This document shows, piece by piece, positions 35,250 to 42,947 of a stretch of 64,000 nt of DNA. The DNA comes from Caproicibacter sp047833665. Its GTDB lineage: Bacteria; Bacillota; Clostridia; Oscillospirales; Acutalibacteraceae. The first letter of the stretch is position 1. Each line of letters begins with the position of its first letter. A program made the position numbers and the translations under genes. Location: positions 124,001-188,000 of the forward strand of contig CP181261.1 in the NCBI GenBank assembly GCA_047833665.1, read 5' to 3'. Under the pieces are notes generated by a model. It was given only the letters and a program-made list of their open reading frames with translations. It did not search any database and had not been told where the DNA came from.

Positions 35250-35302
35250 AAAACAGAAAACAGCGGAGCAGTCATACGAAATTAGTATGAACTGCTCCGC
35301 TG
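35250..35302 (-). terminator. Terminator of the htrA-like gene
   Basis: CAGCGGAGCAGTCATAC / GTATGAACTGCTCCGCTG (17-bp stem, one bulge) with TTTTCTGTTTTT on the - strand. Confidence 0.9.
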
Positions 35303-35331
35303 TGTGTCATTTCTCTAGACAAGTTTTATTT

Positions 35332-36735
35332 TTAAGAACCGGTCGCCTGTGACAGTTTCACCGTTGCGGTAAAGGTCTGGCCGGTTAAAGCCCTTGAAAC
35401 GGTTAGAGTAACGGTGTCTCCCGGTTTCTTTGTGGCAATCTCCGCTGTAATCACATTCAGGCTGGTTACATCTTTTCCGTCAATCTTTGTAATGACGTCA
35501 CCTTTTTGAATACCCGCGTTGGTTACTTCCGAGCTGAAGATGGACGAAATATACATACCGACCGGAAGGCCATAGAAGCGAGAAGTCATACTGTCAATAA
35601 ACTGCCCGGTAACACCAAGTACCGCACGGTCTTTCACATAGCCATATTCCTTTAAGTCGCTGATAATCGGCTGTGCTTCGTCAATCGGAATGGCAAATCC
35701 CAGTCCTTCATACCCGGTTGCAACAATTTTTGAGGAGTTGATTCCGATAACTTGACCTTTCATATTGACCAGCGCTCCGCCGGAGTTGCCCGGGTTAATA
35801 GCCGCGTCGGTCTGGATGCATTTCATGGTATAGCCGGTTTCGGAATTTGTAATTTCACGGTTCAAAGCCGAAACATAGCCAACGGTAACAGTGGAGTTAA
35901 ACTCCAAACCGCCCGGATTGCCAATCGCCATAACTTGGTCTGCAACCTGCAAATCACTGCTGGAGCCGAATTCCGCAGCCGTCAGCCCTGTTGCATCAAT
36001 TTTAATCACCGCTAAGTCCGTAACACTGTCACTGCCGATCAGCTTTGCCTGATAGGTTGTTCCGTCGGAAAGAACCACTTTCAGAGAAGATGCACCGTCC
36101 ACTACGTGCGCATTCGTGATAATATAGCCATCACTGGTGGCAATAATGCCGCTGCCTTCGCTTGCGGGGGAAACCTCACTGCTTTGTTCGGAATCAAACC
36201 CGCCTACGGTAAAAGCAGCGTTCCGGTTAACTTGATAATTCTGAATACACACAACCGACGGGGTAACTTTACTCGCAACCTCTTCCAAAGTCAATTCACC
36301 GGTTGTTCCCGTATTGGTTACGCTTACGTTGCTGCTACTGCCGTCACTTTTCACAATGGTGAACGCTGGCGTCGTGCTGTCAGAGCCAAGATGAATCGTA
36401 CCATTTTTAATTAAATAGGCAAATCCTGCTATGGAACTGGCGGATACAACCAAGCAGGCTGTCAGCCCTGCGATGACCTTTCTTACGGTATGCTTTTTCT
36501 TAGGAACTGCTTCTGCAGTATGCACGTGGGGTGTATAAGTTTGCCGCGATGCATACCCGTCCTGCGGAGAGGGTGTCCCCGGGGAACGATAGGTATGGTA
36601 GCAGTCTCCCTGCCATACGGTCTGAACTGGCCGTTCCGAAGAATCCCTCCAGCCATTTTGATAATCTGCATGATAGTTTGTATTGACAGAAAAATCAGAA
36701 TCGTCCTTATTTTTTCTTCTGAACGGATTCCTCAT
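35332..36735 (-). CDS. HtrA/DegP-like membrane-anchored serine protease with PDZ domain
   Basis: 467 residues. A cytoplasmic N-terminus rich in polar residues is followed by a membrane anchor (VIAGLTACLVVSASSIAGFAYLI, about 80-103), a linker, a trypsin-like domain with catalytic His in TNAHVVDGASS, Asp in VTDLAVIKID and Ser in NPGNSGGALVN, and a C-terminal PDZ domain (about 370-455, MYISSIFSSEVTNAGIQKGDVITKIDGKDV). It degrades or refolds misfolded extracytoplasmic proteins. Start ATG 36735 is 8 nt after AAAGG; in-frame codons upstream to 36960 give a stretch unlike the family. No CssRS-type two-component system is adjacent. Confidence 0.93.
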   Translation of the reverse strand: MRNPFRRKNKDDSDFSVNTNYHADYQNGWRDSSERPVQTVWQGDCYHTYRSPGTPSPQDGYASRQTYTPHVHTAEAVPKKKHTVRKVIAGLTACLVVSASSIAGFAYLIKNGTIHLGSDSTTPAFTIVKSDGSSSNVSVTNTGTTGELTLEEVASKVTPSVVCIQNYQVNRNAAFTVGGFDSEQSSEVSPASEGSGIIATSDGYIITNAHVVDGASSLKVVLSDGTTYQAKLIGSDSVTDLAVIKIDATGLTAAEFGSSSDLQVADQVMAIGNPGGLEFNSTVTVGYVSALNREITNSETGYTMKCIQTDAAINPGNSGGALVNMKGQVIGINSSKIVATGYEGLGFAIPIDEAQPIISDLKEYGYVKDRAVLGVTGQFIDSMTSRFYGLPVGMYISSIFSSEVTNAGIQKGDVITKIDGKDVTSLNVITAEIATKKPGDTVTLTVSRALTGQTFTATVKLSQATGS

Positions 36736-36892
36736 GGCAATCATCCTTTCTTGCTGTCCTAGTTTAATACCATTATCGCGGATGACTATGAAGAAGTTGT
36801 GATAACTAATTGATATTTTTATGAATAAAAAAATAAATTTATGTGAAGTTATTCCTGTGACGCATAATGCGCATCTCTTAGAAAAACACCCA

Positions 36893-36937
36893 ACAAAAAA
36901 CGGAACAGTCGGATACCTTTTGGTATGACTGCCCCGG
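36893..36937 (-). terminator. Terminator of the NCS2 permease gene
   Basis: CGGAACAGTCGGATACC / GGTATGACTGCCCCG with a T-run on the - strand. The 266-bp gap to htrA shows nothing else. Confidence 0.8.
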
Positions 36938-37002
36938 TTTCTTTTAAAATGGAATTTCACACAACCTTGGCCTATGTATATCAGCCGCAGTGGATAGCGA
37001 AA

Positions 37003-38382
37003 TTAGAAATGAATGTATTGCAAGATATAGCGAATGATAAACAGTACCGCAATCGTGTACATAATCGGGCTGACTTCTTTTGCCTTGCCGCGCACCAATT
37101 TGATGAAGCAATAGCTGATGCAGCCGAAAGCAATTCCTTCAGAAATGCTGTAAGCAAAAGGCATCATGGCAACGGTCAAGAAGCAGGGGATGGCCGTTTC
37201 CATGTCATCCCATTCCACATCTCGTATGCCGCCAATCATCATAACGCCGACAATCAGCAGTACCGGATATGTTGCGGAACCGGGAATGAACCCCAAAAAC
37301 GGTGCAAGGAAAATAGCAAGAATAAAGCAAATACCGGTTGTCACGCTTGTAAGTCCCGTCTTGCCGCCTTCAGAAACACCTGCACTGGACTCAACATAGG
37401 TCGTTACCGTTGAAGTCCCGAACACTGCACCGACCGAAGTTGCAATCGCATCGGCCATCAAAGCCCGTGTTGCATTCGGCAGTTTCCCTTCCGGAGTAAG
37501 GAATCCTGCTTTGCCGGCTGTTCCGTACAGAGTACCAACCGTATCAAACATATCGACCATGGTCAGGGAAATCAGGACCGCAATCAGCGAAAAGACTGCT
37601 ACGCCAAGGCCTTCATTGGTACGGAGCAGTTCCGGGAAACCGTTGAGGAACTTCCCGAAAGTCGGTGCCAATGAGCCCGTGGTGGAAAGCCCTTTGGAAA
37701 TTCCGACATCAACACCAAACCCAAACTGCATAATTGCACCCACAATGCTTGTGGCAATAATGCTGATGAACAGGCCGCCTTTCACGCCGTACACAACAAG
37801 CAGTACCGTGATGAAAATACCGATGAGCGCCAGCACTGTTGTCGGCTGCGTGAAGTTTCCAAGTGTAATAATCGTGGCATCGCTCGAAACGACAATTCCC
37901 GCTCCTTTTAGTGCAACAATCGCGATGAACAGCCCGATACCGCCGCTGATTGCTTTTTTAATGGAAAGAGGAATAGAGTCAACAATCTTTTCCCGAATTC
38001 CGCCGGCGGAAAGCAGAATGAAGATAACACCGGAAATAAATACAGCGGCCAATCCAGCCTGCCAAGAATAGCCGTAAGAGCCGCAGATAGTATAAGCGAA
38101 AAAGGCGTTCAGACCCATACCGGGGGCCAGCGCCAGCGGATAGTTAGCCAAAAGGCCGCTTATCAGGGTACCAATTGCCGAGGCCACACAGGTTGCCAGC
38201 ATAACCGCACCCTTGTCCATACCTGCGTCTCCCAGAATTGCCGGGTTCACGAAAATAATGTACGCCATGGTAAAGAATGTGGTAAGTCCCGCGATAACCT
38301 CCGTGCGGACATCCGTTTTGTTGCCTTTCAGGTTGAAAAAATCACCCTTTGGATGGATAACCGGCGATGAACTGTCTGCCAT
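37003..38382 (-). CDS. NCS2-family purine permease (AzgA/PbuG-like)
   Basis: 459-residue, ~13-helix proton symporter for purine bases (guanine, hypoxanthine or adenine). N-terminal signature TDVRTEVIAGLTTFFTMAYI and NPAILGDAGMDKGAVMLATC are characteristic of the AzgA branch of NCS2. Substrate-site helices include PGMGLNAFFAYTI, SLTMVDMFDTVGTLYGTAGKAG and the helix-10 region GTSTVTTYVESSAGVSEGGKTGLTS. Start ATG 38382 has GGAGG 8 nt upstream; ATG 38397 lies on that site. No purine riboswitch could be found in the leader, although such genes often have one. Confidence 0.92.
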   Translation of the reverse strand: MADSSSPVIHPKGDFFNLKGNKTDVRTEVIAGLTTFFTMAYIIFVNPAILGDAGMDKGAVMLATCVASAIGTLISGLLANYPLALAPGMGLNAFFAYTICGSYGYSWQAGLAAVFISGVIFILLSAGGIREKIVDSIPLSIKKAISGGIGLFIAIVALKGAGIVVSSDATIITLGNFTQPTTVLALIGIFITVLLVVYGVKGGLFISIIATSIVGAIMQFGFGVDVGISKGLSTTGSLAPTFGKFLNGFPELLRTNEGLGVAVFSLIAVLISLTMVDMFDTVGTLYGTAGKAGFLTPEGKLPNATRALMADAIATSVGAVFGTSTVTTYVESSAGVSEGGKTGLTSVTTGICFILAIFLAPFLGFIPGSATYPVLLIVGVMMIGGIRDVEWDDMETAIPCFLTVAMMPFAYSISEGIAFGCISYCFIKLVRGKAKEVSPIMYTIAVLFIIRYILQYIHF

Positions 38383-38447
38383 ATTCGATTCCTCCATAAT
38401 TAATATTGCCCGATGCGTAAGACGAGCCCTACTTTATCAACAGATTA

Positions 38448-38476
38448 AGTATACAGATTTCTTCCCCTTTAAGCAA
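38448..38476 (-). promoter_or_regulatory. Promoter of the NCS2 permease gene
   Basis: On the - strand: TTGCTT (38476-38471), 17-bp spacer, TATACT (38453-38448). The stretch 38477-38640 beyond it is AT-rich with nothing recognised. Confidence 0.6.
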
Positions 38477-38640
38477 TGTGCCCTTTACACAAACTTTTCA
38501 ATTTTGCAACAGTTTATTCATACTTTTTATAAAATATTAGCGTTTTATGACGAACCCCTTGATTTTGAATTAAAATTAGCTCCGTCTTGCATGAACACGA
38601 AAAGCAATCTCTTTTTTCGGCATTGAAAAACCAAAAACAC

Positions 38641-38669
38641 TTGACAATACTTTGATATCCATGTATAAT
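38641..38669 (+). promoter_or_regulatory. Consensus promoter of the MarR/ABC operon
   Basis: TTGACA (38641-38646), 17-bp spacer, TATAAT (38664-38669): a perfect sigma-A match. It lies about 60 bp ahead of the MarR start. Confidence 0.9.
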
Positions 38670-38731
38670 GCGGATAATTTGATGTCAAAATAATTTGTAT
38701 AGAATAAAACTGTAAAGGGATAAAACAGTAT

Positions 38732-39151
38732 ATGGACAATACCGCGAATTTGATAGCAAAACTAAATTTTAAAATGCAGCAATTTATTGTCAAGCGATTA
38801 GAAGAGCATAGAATCAAAGGAATCGTTCCCTCGCACGGAGCCATTGTGCTCTCTCTTGTGCGAAATCAAAACTTAACCATGAATGAGCTTGCAAAAGAAA
38901 TTAACAAAGATCCCTCCACCGTTACATGTTTGGTCAAAAAACTTACCTCTTTGGGTTTTACCACAATTACCAAAGACACATTTGACAAACGGTCTAACCG
39001 GGTTTCTTTAACCGATGAAGGTCTGGCTCTTGTCGATGTCATCACGCAAGTGTCTGAAGAACTGTACCAAAGGCAGTATCGAGGCTTTTCGGAAAGTGAG
39101 ATTGCTGCATTTCGTGCATTTGTAGAAAAAATGACTGCAAACTTCGATTAG
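38732..39151 (+). CDS. MarR-family transcriptional regulator
   Basis: 139 residues with the winged-helix MarR fold: IVPSHGAIVLSLVRNQNLTMNELAKEINKDPSTVTCLVKKLTSLGF (helix-turn-helix) and TKDTFDKRSNRVSLTDEGLAL (wing with the D-x-R-S motif). There is no cysteine near the N-terminus, so a thiol-switch of the OhrR kind is not suggested. It is first in a five-gene run in one direction (regulator, flavin/ferredoxin protein, substrate-binding protein, permease, ATPase), separated by only 4-13 bp, so it probably controls its own operon. Confidence 0.92.
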   Translation: MDNTANLIAKLNFKMQQFIVKRLEEHRIKGIVPSHGAIVLSLVRNQNLTMNELAKEINKDPSTVTCLVKKLTSLGFTTITKDTFDKRSNRVSLTDEGLALVDVITQVSEELYQRQYRGFSESEIAAFRAFVEKMTANFD

Positions 39152-39162
39152 GATGTGTTTTG

Positions 39163-39759
39163 ATGAAAGAACTTCAATTTTTAAGAAAAATCAAATCGGT
39201 TGCTTTTGCAACAGTCGAAAACGGGCTGCCCCGCGTCCGAATTGCCGATGTCATGCTGATTGAAAACGATAAAATATACTTCACGACTGCAAGGGGAAAG
39301 TCGTTTTACCGTCAGTTGATTCAGAACAAATATGCCGCTCTTACCGGAATGGATGAGACTTATAAGGCCATTCGGGTCAGTGGACCTGTGGAACTTGTAG
39401 GCAGGGAATATGTGGACAAAATATTTAAAGCAAACCCCATGATTAACGACCTGTATGCGGGCGAAAAGCGGGATATTTTAGATGCGTTCTGCATGTATCA
39501 GGGAAAAGGGGAAATCTTTGATTTATCCGTTACACCGCCCATTCGGAAGCGTTTCGCGTTTGGCGGGGAGCAGATTGTACCGCTTGGTTATCACATTACA
39601 AACCGCTGCGTCGCCTGCGGCGCCTGCAAAGAAAGCTGCCCCGAAAACGCCATTTCGGAAGGCGAAATTTATAAAATTAATCCGTCAATCTGTTTAGAGT
39701 GCGGCCGCTGTTATGAAGTTTGTCCACATGATGCAATAGAGCCGCAAAAATTATTTTAA
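39163..39759 (+). CDS. Pyridoxamine-phosphate-oxidase-like flavin protein fused to 2[4Fe-4S] ferredoxin
   Basis: 198 residues. The N-terminal split-barrel domain (1-120, KELQFLRKIKSVAFATVENGLPRVRI) is the PNPOx-like FMN-binding fold. The C-terminal domain has two cluster motifs, CVACGACKESCPENA and CLECGRCYEVCPHDA, each C-x2-C-x2-C-x3-C-P. The fusion suggests electron transfer between ferredoxin-type clusters and a flavin; the substrate is unknown. It is second in the MarR-led operon and immediately before an amino-acid ABC transporter, hinting at reduction of an imported compound (inference). ATG 39163 is chosen; an adjacent TTG at 39160 is possible. Confidence 0.88.
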   Translation: MKELQFLRKIKSVAFATVENGLPRVRIADVMLIENDKIYFTTARGKSFYRQLIQNKYAALTGMDETYKAIRVSGPVELVGREYVDKIFKANPMINDLYAGEKRDILDAFCMYQGKGEIFDLSVTPPIRKRFAFGGEQIVPLGYHITNRCVACGACKESCPENAISEGEIYKINPSICLECGRCYEVCPHDAIEPQKLF

Positions 39760-39772
39760 TGAGGTGTCAGTT

Positions 39773-40573
39773 ATGAAAAAATTAGGCGTATTAGCTTTGT
39801 CCATAGTAATGATTCTTTCCGTGTTTGCCGGCTGTGCCAATAATGCACAGAATGATAGCCCTCTGATTGTTGGCATGGAACTTGCTTATCCTCCTTTTGA
39901 AACAAAGGACGACAACGGCAATCCGACCGGTGTCAGTGTGGATTTGGCAGAGGCATTAGGAGACTACTTGGGCAGACCGGTACAAATTGAGAACACTGCA
40001 TGGGACGGTCTGATTCCTTCTCTTCAGACCGGAAAAGTTGATGTTATCATTTCTTCCATGACTATCACCGATGAGCGCAGTAAAACCGTGGATTTTTCCA
40101 TTCCGTATGCGCACGCGTATCTTGCGCTGCTCACGAATCAGGATTCCAACATCAACAGCGTGGAAGATTTAAACCAGAGCGATAAAACAATCGCTGTGAA
40201 AAAGGGAACAACCGGATATATCTACGCAACAACCAACCTTACAAATGCCAAAATCAATACCTTTTCTTCCGAAAATGCCTGCGTCACCGAGGTCACCCAA
40301 GGCAAGGCGGATGCGTTCATCTATGACGAACTCACCATTTACCGCCAAAATCAGAAGCATCCGGATACTACGAAAGCCGTGATGATTTCCTCCCAGACAG
40401 GTGAAGGCTGGGGCATGGCAGTGAAAAAAGGCAACACTGAACTGCTTACAAAAATCAATGAGTTTATAAAAGAATATAAAGAAAACGGCGGATTTGACAA
40501 ACTGACGGAAAAATATCTTTCTGAGGAAAAGCAGACTTTTGACGAACTCGGTTTTCCGTGGTTCTTTGACTAA
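39773..40573 (+). CDS. Amino-acid ABC transporter substrate-binding lipoprotein
   Basis: 266 residues, SBP_bac_3 family. Signal peptide with lipobox SVFAGC (lipidated Cys about residue 22), then LIVGMELAYPPFETKDDNGNPTG, WDGLIPSLQTGKVDVIISSM, TITDERSKTVDFSIPY, and the second lobe with DLNQSDKTIAVKKGTTGYIYA. These are the classic polar amino-acid binding blocks. The specific ligand cannot be assigned. GAGGTG lies 6 nt before ATG 39773, and the permease follows 11 bp downstream. Confidence 0.93.
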   Translation: MKKLGVLALSIVMILSVFAGCANNAQNDSPLIVGMELAYPPFETKDDNGNPTGVSVDLAEALGDYLGRPVQIENTAWDGLIPSLQTGKVDVIISSMTITDERSKTVDFSIPYAHAYLALLTNQDSNINSVEDLNQSDKTIAVKKGTTGYIYATTNLTNAKINTFSSENACVTEVTQGKADAFIYDELTIYRQNQKHPDTTKAVMISSQTGEGWGMAVKKGNTELLTKINEFIKEYKENGGFDKLTEKYLSEEKQTFDELGFPWFFD

Positions 40574-40584
40574 GGCGTCCCTCT

Positions 40585-41361
40585 ATGAAGATAAGAGAAA
40601 GAAACAAGCCCAGTGCGGCGCATAAATTGTTAAGTGCCGCACTGGTAGCCGGTATTCTGATTGGATTTACTTGGCTTTCCGTTGCCCTCGTTGGGATACA
40701 GCTTGACTTTTCCACGCTGCTGCAATATAAGGTACGGTTCTGGCAGGGTTTTGTCATGACGATAGAACTTTCCGTGGCAAGTCTTATGATCAGTCTTTTC
40801 ATCGGGTTGATTACCGCTCTTCTGCAGAGGTCGAAAGTGCTGGTTGTCAGCTATTTGTGTAAAACCTATATCCAGATTATCCGCGGTACGCCACTGCTAG
40901 TACAGATATACTTTTTTTACTACATCATTGGCACCGCATGGGGCATTAATAACCGCTTTCTCGCCGGTGTTCTGATTCTCTCCCTGTTTGAAGGCGCCTA
41001 TATCTCCGAAATCATCAGAGGAGGATATGAAAGCATCGATACGCAAAATTACGAAATTGCCAAGGCAGTCGGATTAACATCGGTTCAAACCTTTCAGTTG
41101 GTCACACTGCCTCTTCTGCTTTCCAGAATTCTGCCTGCGCTTGCAGGACAATTTGCATCCATCATTAAAGACTCCTCTCTGCTTTCGGTGATTGCCTTAA
41201 TCGAACTGACCCAAACCACCCAGGAAATTTCGGCGGACAACTTCAGAATGTTTGAAAATTATATTTTCGCGGGCCTGCTTTACTTCATTCTAACATTTGC
41301 AGTCTCCCTGCTTTCGAAAAGGCTTGAAAAGAGGTATAACCATGGACTTAGAACTCATTAA
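40585..41361 (+). CDS. Amino-acid ABC transporter permease
   Basis: 258 residues, His/Glu/Gln/Arg/opine-type permease. The first helix is LLSAALVAGILIGFTWLSVAL, then FWQGFVMTIELSVASLMISLF. The EAA coupling loop that contacts the ATPase is EIAKAVGLTSVQTFQLVTLPLLL. The motif QIIRGTPLLVQIYFFYY is typical for this family. It would form a homodimer, since no second permease gene is present. Its last 20 bp overlap the ATPase gene. Confidence 0.93.
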   Translation: MKIRERNKPSAAHKLLSAALVAGILIGFTWLSVALVGIQLDFSTLLQYKVRFWQGFVMTIELSVASLMISLFIGLITALLQRSKVLVVSYLCKTYIQIIRGTPLLVQIYFFYYIIGTAWGINNRFLAGVLILSLFEGAYISEIIRGGYESIDTQNYEIAKAVGLTSVQTFQLVTLPLLLSRILPALAGQFASIIKDSSLLSVIALIELTQTTQEISADNFRMFENYIFAGLLYFILTFAVSLLSKRLEKRYNHGLRTH

Positions 41362-42076
41362 CATATGCAAGACCTTTGAAAAGCAGGTTGTTCTGCAGGA
41401 TGTCTGCTTTCATGACAATATTCATTCGGTCGCAGTGCTCGGCCCATCGGGCGGCGGAAAGTCGACGCTGCTCCGCATTATCGGGGGATTACTCGCACCG
41501 TCTTCCGGAACACTGCGAGTGGATGGGGAAACCATCTCATTTAACAAAAATGCCCTGCAGAAATACCGCAGAAACATCGGTTTTGTCTTTCAGTCCAACG
41601 GGCTGTTTGAACATTTGACCGCGTTATCCAATGTGACACTGCCGCTGATTTACACCTTTGGCATGAACAAATCAGATGCCGTTAAGATTGCAGACAGGCT
41701 GTTTGACCGTTTTGGTCTCTCTCAGGAAAAAAACAAATACCCAAACCAGCTCTCGGGCGGACAACAGCAGAGAATTTCCATCGCGCGCGCAGTTGCCATC
41801 AAACCAAAACTTTTGCTGCTTGATGAACCAACGTCTGCGCTCGACCCCGAATACACCACGGAAGTTTTGGATATGCTCGGTGAACTTCAGGCGGAAGGGC
41901 TCAAAACAATCGTGGTAACTCATGAGATGGGATTTGCGAAAAATGCCTGTGAAACAGTTATATTCCTGACCAATCACACTATTTTGGAAAGCGGAAAAAG
42001 TTCCGAATTCTTCCAAAATCCAAAAACAAAAGAGGCTCAGAATTTTCTAAATAAAATTTTGGAGTGGAAAGTGTAA
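41342..42076 (+). CDS. Amino-acid ABC transporter ATP-binding protein
   Basis: 244 residues. Walker A GPSGGGKST, Q-loop FVFQSNGLF, signature LSGGQQQRISIARA, Walker B LLLLDEPTSALDP, H-loop VVTHEMGFA. It belongs to the GlnQ/HisP polar amino-acid group. ATG 41342 lies inside the permease's 3' end (GAGG 8 nt upstream), giving translational coupling. It is the last gene of the MarR-led operon. No clear terminator is seen before the IS200 element about 55 bp downstream, which may have landed in it. Confidence 0.93.
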   Translation: MDLELINICKTFEKQVVLQDVCFHDNIHSVAVLGPSGGGKSTLLRIIGGLLAPSSGTLRVDGETISFNKNALQKYRRNIGFVFQSNGLFEHLTALSNVTLPLIYTFGMNKSDAVKIADRLFDRFGLSQEKNKYPNQLSGGQQQRISIARAVAIKPKLLLLDEPTSALDPEYTTEVLDMLGELQAEGLKTIVVTHEMGFAKNACETVIFLTNHTILESGKSSEFFQNPKTKEAQNFLNKILEWKV

Positions 42077-42129
42077 GCCCTCGTTTTTCCGCGCATATCA
42101 CTGCAAAATCAAACCATACCAATTATGCT

Positions 42130-42838
42130 GAAAATAGTAACCCCCCGGCTAAGCCGGGGGTTCTTCATATGCGGGCAAAGCCCTGTTTTACTGGCCGCGC
42201 CTCAAGGCGCTGATACGATCTGCCACTTGCGAAAAGTTTGTTACTTGCTACCCGTAAACGGGTCTATATACTCCTTAAGTGTCATTTGATCCTCAATTTG
42301 ATCTTCCTCTAACTGATTTTTAATGTACTTGGCTATTGCTTTATCATTTTTCCCTGCTGTATCTACAAAATAGCCCCTGCACCAAAATGTTCGATTTCCA
42401 TACTTGTACTTTAGATTTGCATGTCGCTCAAAAATCAGTAGTGTGCTTTTTCCTTTAAGAAATCCCACAAACCCCGAGACACTCATTTTCGGTGGTATCT
42501 TAACCAACATATGAATATGGTCGGGGCATACCTCTCCTTCTATTATTTCTACTTGCTTCCAATTGCATAGTTCTCTCAATATTTTTCCTATTTCTATTCG
42601 TAGTTTTCCATATGCTACTTTCCTACGATACTTAGGTGCAAAAACTATATGATATTTGCAATTCCAACTCGTATGATTTAAACTATTTATATCATTCGTT
42701 TTCATTTCGAATGTCTCCTTTTGATATATTCTGTTGCAGTTGGCAGACCGCAACTTCATTATATCAGAAGGATCTTTTATTTTTCTCATCGCTTAAGCTT
42801 TTCTGAACATCCCGGCATAGCCGGGAGTTTTCATATGA
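42130..42838 (-). mobile_element. IS200/IS605-family element, IS200 type (tnpA only)
   Basis: About 0.7 kb. Both ends carry a similar subterminal hairpin in the same, not inverted, orientation: CCCCCGGCTAAGCCGGGGG at 42142-42160 and TCCCGGCATAGCCGGGA at 42810-42826, each followed within 11 nt by CATATG. This is the end structure recognised as single strands by Y1 transposases. There is no terminal inverted repeat and no tnpB. Exact borders are approximate (within about 10 bp). It sits between the end of the amino-acid ABC operon and the terminator of the convergent ABC permease gene. Confidence 0.85.
42241..42705 (-). CDS. tnpA: IS200 transposase TnpA (Y1 HUH family)
   Basis: 154 residues. 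HUH metal motif in CPDHIHMLVKIPPKMS, and the catalytic tyrosine in the helix KAIAKYIKNQLEED. WNCKYHIVFAPKYRRKV is the standard N-terminus. The enzyme moves single-stranded DNA by peel-and-paste using a 5'-phosphotyrosine. ATG 42705 with AAGGAG 9 nt upstream is the start; in-frame codons to 42789 lie in the element's leader. The gene looks intact, so the element may be active. Confidence 0.95.
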   Translation of the reverse strand: MKTNDINSLNHTSWNCKYHIVFAPKYRRKVAYGKLRIEIGKILRELCNWKQVEIIEGEVCPDHIHMLVKIPPKMSVSGFVGFLKGKSTLLIFERHANLKYKYGNRTFWCRGYFVDTAGKNDKAIAKYIKNQLEEDQIEDQMTLKEYIDPFTGSK

Positions 42839-42844
42839 TAAAAA

Positions 42845-42888
42845 GGCGGAACAGCCAATACCTTTCGGTATAACTGTTCCGCCTTTTT
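42845..42888. terminator. Bidirectional terminator beside IS200
   Basis: GGCGGAACAGCCAATACC / CGGTATAACTGTTCCGCC with CTTTTT on + and a CTTTTTA tail on -. It ends the ABC permease gene on the - strand. Confidence 0.9.
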
Positions 42889-42947
42889 GCGCGGATTGCT
42901 TTTGAAGCAGCCGCTTGTGTTTGTTTATGATGCAATTTACTTATACT

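Noticed and set aside
38383..38640. Purine riboswitch ahead of the NCS2 permease
   Set aside because: Looked for on the - strand; the conserved loop and junction bases of the purine aptamer are not present.
42142..42837. CRISPR-like direct repeats with hairpins at 42.14 and 42.81 kb
   Set aside because: Only two copies, about 670 bp apart, bordering a Y1 transposase gene. They are IS200 ends.
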